From NCBI GenBank assembly GCA_030617085.1, contig JAUWWB010000048.1, positions 1 to 7,667 of the forward strand: DNA of 7,667 nt. The letters run 5' to 3'. Source of the stretch: Candidatus Omnitrophota bacterium (GTDB lineage Bacteria; Omnitrophota; Gorgyraeia; Tantalellales; Tantalellaceae). Below, piece after piece: positions 1-3,851 of this stretch; the first letter of the stretch is position 1; every line of letters starts with the position of its first letter. The notes beneath the pieces are model-generated. The model ran no database searches, was not told the origin of the DNA, and was given only the letters and a program-made list of their open reading frames with translations. A program made the translations under genes and the position numbers.

Positions 1-24
1 CCCTGACCTCGGTCGAGGTCAGGG
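1..24. repeat. Near-perfect 24-bp palindrome (hairpin)
   Basis: The arms CCCTGACCTCG (1-11) and CGAGGTCAGGG (14-24) are exact reverse complements separated by GT, so RNA from either strand could form a 10-bp stem with a four-base loop. On the plus strand it lies inside the putative coding fragment and has no T-run directly after it. On the minus strand what follows lies outside the window, so a terminator role for the leftward glycosyltransferase transcript cannot be judged. It may be coding coincidence, a dispersed palindrome or half of a terminator. Confidence 0.6.
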
Positions 25-77
25 ACCTTTTAAAGGAAGCAGGCAAGAAAAAGGCCCTGGCATACCAGCAGAAATAG
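3..77 (+). CDS. C-terminal fragment of a gene entering from the left edge
   Basis: A reading frame open from the window edge ends at TAG (75-77) and encodes 24 residues that start LTSVEVRDLLKEAG and finish with a lysine-rich tail, ALAYQQK. The mix of acidic, basic and leucine residues looks like a genuine C-terminal helix. The other two forward frames read less like protein: one stops at codon 2, the other is rich in Gly and Pro. I do not recognise the family. The stop codon is the first TAG of the heptamer array that follows. The gene converges on the glycosyltransferase ending at 223. The fragment is too short to assign a function. Confidence 0.5.
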   Translation: MTSVEVRDLLKEAGKKKALAYQQK

Positions 78-116
78 GATTTAGGTGTTAGGGTTTAGGT
101 TATAGGTGTTAGGTTC
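75..116 (+). repeat. Left arm of TAGGNNN heptamer array (6 units)
   Basis: Six tandem 7-bp units start at 75, 82, 89, 96, 103 and 110: TAGGATT, TAGGTGT, TAGGGTT, TAGGTTA, TAGGTGT, TAGGTTC. TAGG is invariant and all variation is in the last three bases. The first unit supplies the stop codon of the upstream reading frame. It is the inverted counterpart of the array at 156-225. Confidence 0.9.
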
Positions 117-122
117 AGATGT

Positions 123-149
123 GGGGCAAGCATGATTAAACGATGCCCC
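123..149. other. Core hairpin between the two heptamer arms
   Basis: GGGGCA (123-128) pairs with TGCCCC (144-149) around a 15-base loop. It sits inside the only non-repetitive stretch (117-155) between the two inverted arrays, so a transcript of the region could fold as a long imperfect stem capped by this short one. No homopolymer T-run follows. Confidence 0.45.
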
Positions 150-155
150 CTTCAA

Positions 156-225
156 AAACCTAAAACCTAAAACCTAACACCTAAAACCTAAAACCTAAAT
201 CCTAAAACCTAAAACCTAAAACCTA
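156..225 (-). repeat. Right arm of TAGGNNN heptamer array (10 units, inverted)
   Basis: Read on the minus strand from 225 down to 156 there are ten tandem 7-bp units. Eight are TAGGTTT, one is TAGGATT (204-198) and one is TAGGTGT (183-177). The two variants also occur in the left arm. TAGG is invariant. The outermost unit (225-219) provides the TAG stop of the minus-strand glycosyltransferase, so the array overlaps the end of that gene. Confidence 0.93.
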
Positions 226-1485
226 CCCCTCAACCAACTCCTCATAAACCTCCACGCTCCTCTCAGCGATCCTTGTCCAACTGAATTCGGTTCTGGCGAG
301 GTGCGATCCGTTTTTTGCTATCTTGTTGCGATAGGTGGTGTTCCGGTTAAGCACCTGGAAAGTCCAGCTCAGGTCTTTTTTGTTGGCGGGGTTGACGGAT
401 AGGCAGTTGTTTCCGTTCTTGAGGTATTTCGTGATCCCCGCCCGCTTGCTTACTATCACAGGGGTTCCGCAGGCCATCGCCTCGGCGGCCGTCATGCCGA
501 AGGGCTCGAACTTTGAAGGGAGGACGAAAAATTTGGCCTTGCGGTAATAAGCGGGCAGGAGTTTGTCTTTTATGTGCCGCGTACAGAAGACCCTGTTTTT
601 GATATGGGTGCTGTCTATTATCTTCTGGAGCTCTTTTCTTAATCTTTTCTCTTTCGGCTTGGGGCTTGTGGAACCGCCCCCTATGACGAGGAACAGGTCC
701 TTGGCCTTTGTCACCACCTCCGCGAAGGCCCTCAGGAGGTAATCCAACCCCTTGTTGGCGGCGAACCTGCCGACCCAGAATATGTAGTTCTGCGGCACGT
801 CGATCTTTCTTTCTTTTTCCCCTCTTTTAAGCGGCCGAAACACATCCGTGTTTACGCCGGCCGGCAATACGATATGGTTCCTGCCTTTGTAGCCGTAGAA
901 CTTTTCGGAGCGCTTTATCATGTCCGAGCTTGTCATGACCAGGGCCCGGACTTTTTTGAAGATCATCTTTTCGTACTTTATCCTCTGTTTGAAGCTGTAA
1001 AGCTTTTCCATCTCGGCGGGCTTGCCGCCCATCTGCTCCTTTTTCCACGCTCCGAGGGAGTGGAAGGTATGGACGAAAAAGTGGTCCAGGCGTTCGGAGA
1101 GCCTCATGGCCACGTATCCGGCGTCCCAGTAATGAGAATGGATCACCTCGTATTCCAGGGCCTCCTCCTTGATGAACCGCTCCATGTTCCTGACGTATGT
1201 GTCCAGGTAGGGGAAGAGCTTCTCTTTGGGGATGAACCTTTTCCCCCCGCAGGGGATCCTTATGATCCGTACGTTTTTGCCCGCGCGCTCGATGGTCTTC
1301 TTGTTTTGGAACCGGCGCGTGTATATGTCGACCTTTATGCCTTCTTTCGCCAGGGCCCTGGAAAGTTCCAGAACGTAAGTCACCTGCCCGCCTGTATCTG
1401 TTTTTCCAAGAACGGGTTTTGGGTCCACATATCCGTGGACGGTAAGCATGCAGATCCTTTTTATCTTTTTCTTCCTTTTTTTCAT
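223..1485 (-). CDS. GT4 glycosyltransferase, sucrose-phosphate synthase / mannosylfructose-phosphate synthase type
   Basis: This 420-residue cytoplasmic GT-B enzyme transfers a sugar from a nucleotide sugar. The N-terminal domain begins RICMLTVHGYVDP (10-22) and carries the DTGGQ loop (30-34), RIPCGG with FIPKE (76-88), SHYWDAG (117-123) and HTFHSLGAWK (139-148). This pattern is typical of sucrose-phosphate synthase relatives and, from memory, especially close to mannosylfructose-phosphate synthase (GDP-mannose plus fructose-6-phosphate). The C-terminal donor domain has VGRFAANKG (238-246) and an intact EX7E motif, E327 to E335, in FEPFGMTAAEAMACGTPVI. No signal peptide or membrane segment is seen. 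The start at 1485 is kept because the first beta strand lies before the next Met (codon 13, 1449), although the Shine-Dalgarno is weak. The stop TAG lies in the heptamer array. Family assignment is firm. The acceptor is unproven: sucrose-phosphate, mannosylfructose-phosphate or another product is possible. Confidence 0.92.
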   Translation of the reverse strand: MKKRKKKIKRICMLTVHGYVDPKPVLGKTDTGGQVTYVLELSRALAKEGIKVDIYTRRFQNKKTIERAGKNVRIIRIPCGGKRFIPKEKLFPYLDTYVRNMERFIKEEALEYEVIHSHYWDAGYVAMRLSERLDHFFVHTFHSLGAWKKEQMGGKPAEMEKLYSFKQRIKYEKMIFKKVRALVMTSSDMIKRSEKFYGYKGRNHIVLPAGVNTDVFRPLKRGEKERKIDVPQNYIFWVGRFAANKGLDYLLRAFAEVVTKAKDLFLVIGGGSTSPKPKEKRLRKELQKIIDSTHIKNRVFCTRHIKDKLLPAYYRKAKFFVLPSKFEPFGMTAAEAMACGTPVIVSKRAGITKYLKNGNNCLSVNPANKKDLSWTFQVLNRNTTYRNKIAKNGSHLARTEFSWTRIAERSVEVYEELVEG

Positions 1486-1561
1486 ATTATCGTCATCCGA
1501 TCTGTTTTACCTTGAAGAAAAAATGTAACGGTGTTCCGGGGTGTGGGGAAAACAATTTTCA

Positions 1562-1589
1562 TTGCCATTAGCTATATATTACGTATAAT
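1562..1589 (+). promoter_or_regulatory. Sigma70-type promoter for the glycosyltransferase-GH130-glgP cluster
   Basis: TTGCCA (1562-1567, 5 of 6 to consensus) and TATAAT (1584-1589, 6 of 6) are separated by 16 bp. An A/T-rich stretch (1548-1560, GAAAA and TTTTC around CAA) lies just upstream, where an UP element would be. The predicted start near 1596 gives a leader of about 140 nt before the gene at 1739. Confidence 0.6.
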
Positions 1590-1604
1590 AGGATGTAAAG
1601 GCAA
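1576..1604 (-). promoter_or_regulatory. Possible divergent promoter for the minus-strand glycosyltransferase
   Basis: On the minus strand TTGCCT (1604-1599, 4 of 6) and TAATAT (1581-1576, 4 of 6) are 17 bp apart. The elements interleave with the plus-strand promoter, so polymerase could not occupy both at once. The predicted start near 1569 would give a leader of about 85 nt. The match is modest and the region is AT-rich, so chance is possible. Confidence 0.3.
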
Positions 1605-1643
1605 GGTTTTTTCGGCTGTAGATTTCCTATTGCGCGAAAACCT
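1604..1643 (+). other. Leader hairpin 1
   Basis: AGGTTTT (1604-1610) pairs with AAAACCT (1637-1643). After a two-base bulge, CG (1613-1614) pairs with CG (1635-1636), closing a 20-base loop. It begins within about ten bases of the predicted transcript start. I cannot match it to a known riboswitch class. Confidence 0.35.
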
Positions 1644-1671
1644 GTTTATTTATGGACAACTTTGTTACGCG

Positions 1672-1704
1672 GCGCCCGGGCAAACATATTCGCTGCCGGG
1701 GTGC
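1672..1704 (+). other. Leader hairpin 2, GC-rich
   Basis: GCGCCCGGGCA (1672-1682) pairs with TGCCGGGGTGC (1694-1704) at 10 of 11 positions, including one G-U pair and one G-G mismatch, around an 11-base loop. It ends 34 bases before the ATG at 1739 and leaves the ribosome binding site free. No U-run follows, so it is not a standard terminator. Confidence 0.45.
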
Positions 1705-1725
1705 ACTGGCTAAACTGTCATCATC

Positions 1726-1732
1726 AAAGGAG
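1726..1732 (+). promoter_or_regulatory. Ribosome binding site fixing the start at 1739
   Basis: AAAGGAG lies six bases before the ATG at 1739. The earlier in-frame ATG at 1652 has no such site and would add 29 residues without similarity to a GT-B N-terminus, so 1739 is the start. Confidence 0.85.
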
Positions 1733-1738
1733 AAACTC

Positions 1739-2815
1739 ATGAAAATAGCCATGATGGGGGCCTGGAACACGGATTCAGGGGCATCGATACACGCGGAGCT
1801 CATGGGCAGGGCCTGGGTCGAAAAGGGGATGGACCTGAAGGTGTTCACTTTTTACAGGCACAGCTACCATGGGACAGCGCTCACGAAAGGTCCCGAAGAG
1901 GAAGAAAATTATGTCACCAGATGTTTTCCCGTTTACGGCGCGCCCGGTGCCGGGATGGATGCCGCTGCCATACTCGAAGCGGATTACGACATCTTTGTCG
2001 CCCAGGATCTTGGCATGCTTCCCATGGACCAGCTTCTCGACATTTTTCCCGAGATCAAAAAGAAAGCGAAGACCGTGAACATCGTCCATGACGGGGAGCT
2101 TTCCAAAAAAGCGGAATATTTCCGCTTTGACTGGGACCACGTCGTCTGTTTTGACGACAGGTACTATAATTTCCTTAAAAAGAAATATCCCGAAAGCAAA
2201 CTGAGCATCATCCAGTATCCCTCGTATCCCTTGAAGCTCGGCGACAAAGAAAAAGCGAGGGCGGAGCTTGGGCTCCCCCGGGACAAAAAGATAGTCCTCA
2301 TGTTCGGGCAGGCGGCCCGGTACGCGCTGAATACAGCCATGGTCCTGGACCGCCTTTCGGAAAGGTACGACATCATGCTGCTTCTGGTGACGGAGGGCAA
2401 ACTGGTGCTGGAGGAGTTCAACCGTATCGGGCCGAAGGTCAAATTTGACCTAAATATTGTGCAAACCTCGCCGGAGATGGATCTTTTGTATAGATACTTC
2501 CACGCGTCGGATTGCATGATCTACAACAAGCCTTCCATGCCGATACAGGTAGTGGGAAGTACTGTGTTCCAGTGCATGGGCGCCCGTTGTCCCATAATCG
2601 CCCTTGATTCGAACTTTGTCTATTCCTTTGACCGGGAAGTCATTAAGTACCGCGACTATTACGATCTGGAGGAAAATATGATAGACGTGTTTGAAAAGGG
2701 CAGGAAATACCGCGAGCAGCAAAGGGCAGTTATGGACTATCTGGAGGAGAAATCCACCGGTCCGACAGCGGAACGGTTCCTCCAACTTTTTAATATTCTT
2801 CAAAAACAGGAGTGA
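1739..2815 (+). CDS. GT-B fold glycosyltransferase with Q-X7-Q in place of EX7E
   Basis: This 358-residue protein begins with a typical GT-B first strand and loop, MKIAMMGAWNTDSGASIHAE (1-20), followed by an amphipathic helix ending in RAWVEKG. A second domain starts near ARAELGLPRDKKIVLMFGQAAR (173-194), the usual nucleotide-sugar domain entry. Where GT4 enzymes have the EX7E motif, this one reads PIQVVGSTVFQCMGARCPIIA (268-288), with Q270 and Q278 at the same spacing. It has no signal peptide or membrane helix. Length matches short GT4-like enzymes. It is first in a plus-strand run and sits 18 bp before the GH130 gene, so the two are almost certainly co-transcribed and probably act on the same glycan. 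Donor and acceptor cannot be read from the sequence. The protein might be an active variant or have a binding/regulatory role. The general fold is likely; the function is uncertain. Confidence 0.8.
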   Translation: MKIAMMGAWNTDSGASIHAELMGRAWVEKGMDLKVFTFYRHSYHGTALTKGPEEEENYVTRCFPVYGAPGAGMDAAAILEADYDIFVAQDLGMLPMDQLLDIFPEIKKKAKTVNIVHDGELSKKAEYFRFDWDHVVCFDDRYYNFLKKKYPESKLSIIQYPSYPLKLGDKEKARAELGLPRDKKIVLMFGQAARYALNTAMVLDRLSERYDIMLLLVTEGKLVLEEFNRIGPKVKFDLNIVQTSPEMDLLYRYFHASDCMIYNKPSMPIQVVGSTVFQCMGARCPIIALDSNFVYSFDREVIKYRDYYDLEENMIDVFEKGRKYREQQRAVMDYLEEKSTGPTAERFLQLFNILQKQE

Positions 2816-2818
2816 TCC

Positions 2819-2827
2819 GGAAAGGGG
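2819..2827 (+). promoter_or_regulatory. Ribosome binding site of the GH130 gene
   Basis: GGAAAGGGG ends six bases before the ATG at 2834, inside the 18-bp gap after the glycosyltransferase stop. It supports this start and tight translational linkage. Confidence 0.6.
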
Positions 2828-2833
2828 CTTGAA

Positions 2834-3757
2834 ATGGTCTTGAAAAGGTACAAGGGCAATCCCATCCTGGCTCCCAGGGGGGAAAATCTATGGGAATCGG
2901 TCATGACGTATAACTGCGCCGCAATTCATGAAGGCGGCAAAGTGCACATCGTTTACAGGGCCCAGGGCTCAAAGCCGGGGGTCTCCAGGCTCGGGTACGC
3001 CTCAAGCAAAGACGGTTTTCATATCGACGAGAGGCTCGATAAGCCGATCTTCGGCCCGGACCCGGCGAGCGACCTGGAATGTTTCGGCATAGAGGACCCG
3101 CGGCTGACGAGGATAGGGGACAGGATCTATTTGAACTACTCCGCTTACGGCACCAACATGGGCATGGTATTCCCCCTGAAACGCGTTCAGATCGGGATCA
3201 CCTCCATTTCCGTGGACGACTTTCTGAACAAGAACTGGAACTGGGGGGAGAGGATCTACCCGTTTTACATGGTGGACAACAAGAACTCGTTCTTCTTCCC
3301 GGAAAAGTTTGACGGGAAATACGTGCTCGTCCACAGGATCCCGCCGCACATGTGGATAGCGTATTCCGACGACATGAAGACCTGGGAAAACCAGAAGATA
3401 CTGCTGAGCCCCAGGTATGAATGGGAATATTTCAAGATCGGCGGCGGCGCGCCCCCGATAAAGACGGAAGAAGGATGGATATTGATCTATCACGGGGTGG
3501 ACAGAGAGATGCGCTACCGCCTGGGCCTGGCGCTATTGGACCTGAAGGATCCCGGCAAGGTCATAGGCAGGTACGACAGGCCGTTCCTGGAACCCGAAGC
3601 GGATTATGAGATGAGCGGCGTCGTGCCGAGCGTGACCTTCACCTGCGGAGCCGTCGTGATGGACGATACGCTGTTCGTGTATTACGGAGGCGCCGACACC
3701 GTGATCTGCGTGGCCACAGCCAGAGTCAAGGACGTGCTGGGTTTGCTTAAGGTGTGA
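2834..3757 (+). CDS. GH130 family beta-mannoside phosphorylase or glycosidase
   Basis: The 307-residue protein has the single five-bladed beta-propeller layout of GH130. It opens with KRYKGNPILAP (4-14), the recurrent blade-one start. It carries FGIEDPRLT (84-92), in which D88 corresponds to the family's catalytic acid, then NKNSFFFPEK (149-158), FKIGGGAPPI (200-209), GWILIYHGV (214-222) and VPSVTFTCGAV plus VYYGGADTVICVATA (264-274 and 282-296). GH130 members mostly phosphorolyse beta-mannosides, releasing alpha-mannose-1-phosphate by inversion. Some are hydrolases that lack the phosphate-binding residues. H220, R42 and R90 are candidate phosphate ligands here, but I cannot align them properly. 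There is no signal peptide, so it acts in the cytoplasm on an imported or self-made glycan. Length fits short GH130 members. It follows a glycosyltransferase and precedes glgP, suggesting carbohydrate turnover. Family is firm; substrate and subfamily are open. Confidence 0.92.
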   Translation: MVLKRYKGNPILAPRGENLWESVMTYNCAAIHEGGKVHIVYRAQGSKPGVSRLGYASSKDGFHIDERLDKPIFGPDPASDLECFGIEDPRLTRIGDRIYLNYSAYGTNMGMVFPLKRVQIGITSISVDDFLNKNWNWGERIYPFYMVDNKNSFFFPEKFDGKYVLVHRIPPHMWIAYSDDMKTWENQKILLSPRYEWEYFKIGGGAPPIKTEEGWILIYHGVDREMRYRLGLALLDLKDPGKVIGRYDRPFLEPEADYEMSGVVPSVTFTCGAVVMDDTLFVYYGGADTVICVATARVKDVLGLLKV

Positions 3758-3766
3758 AGATTTATA

Positions 3767-3794
3767 GTTCGGAGTTCGGGGTTCGGAGTTCGGA
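3767..3794 (+). repeat. GTTCGGA heptamer array (4 units)
   Basis: Four tandem 7-bp units read GTTCGGA, GTTCGGG, GTTCGGA, GTTCGGA and begin nine bases after the GH130 stop. The period is the same as in the array at 75-227 but the unit is unrelated. It lies in an otherwise non-coding gap of 94 bp. Confidence 0.88.
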
Positions 3795-3803
3795 GAAAAA
3801 TGT

Positions 3804-3829
3804 AGGGGCAGGCCCCTGTGCCTGCCCTT
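3804..3829 (+). repeat. GC-rich hairpin, probable dispersed palindromic repeat
   Basis: GGGCAGG (3806-3812) pairs with CCTGCCC (3821-3827) around an 8-base loop, extended by a G-U and an A-U pair. An alternative smaller palindrome, AGGGGC (3804-3809) with GCCCCT (3812-3817), excludes the first. The layout, GTAGGGGC, inverted arms and a central CCCCTGTG, resembles interspersed palindromes I remember from many environmental genomes. Only three Ts follow, so it would be a weak terminator or attenuator between GH130 and glgP. Confidence 0.6.
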
Positions 3830-3836
3830 TACCTGC

Positions 3837-3843
3837 GAGGGGG
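3837..3843 (+). promoter_or_regulatory. Probable ribosome binding site of glgP
   Basis: GAGGGGG lies eight bases before the ATG at 3852; its GAGG core is eleven bases away, slightly long. No better site is present and the N-terminus beginning here fits the family. Confidence 0.45.
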
Positions 3844-3851
3844 TTCGAGCC

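Larger units (their letters stand above)
75..227. terminator. Possible bidirectional transcription stop formed by inverted heptamer arms
   Basis: The two arms share a consensus in opposite orientation, so RNA from either strand could fold into a stem of about 40 bp between two convergent genes. It lacks the compact GC stem and U-run of a standard intrinsic terminator, so the role is inferred from position and symmetry only. Confidence 0.3.

Noticed and set aside
75..227. CRISPR array or telomere-like sequence
   Set aside because: Units are contiguous 7-mers without spacers, in two opposite orientations, and internal to a contig between genes. Resemblance to telomeric repeats is superficial.
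874..1515. 213-codon plus-strand frame over the GT4 gene
   Set aside because: The minus-strand frame carries all the GT4 motifs; this frame has no recognisable domain or ribosome binding site.
1531..1713. 60-codon plus-strand frame in the divergent region
   Set aside because: It overlaps the promoter and leader and lacks a convincing ribosome binding site; it looks non-coding.
1652..1738. Upstream in-frame ATG extending the second glycosyltransferase by 29 residues
   Set aside because: No ribosome binding site, it overlaps leader hairpin 2, and the added residues do not resemble a GT-B N-terminus; the ATG at 1739 has a strong site.
1672..1738. Cyclic-di-GMP or cobalamin riboswitch, suggested by GGGCAAAC and nearby CTAAAC
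   Set aside because: The order and spacing of the known conserved elements are not present; only short fragments match.
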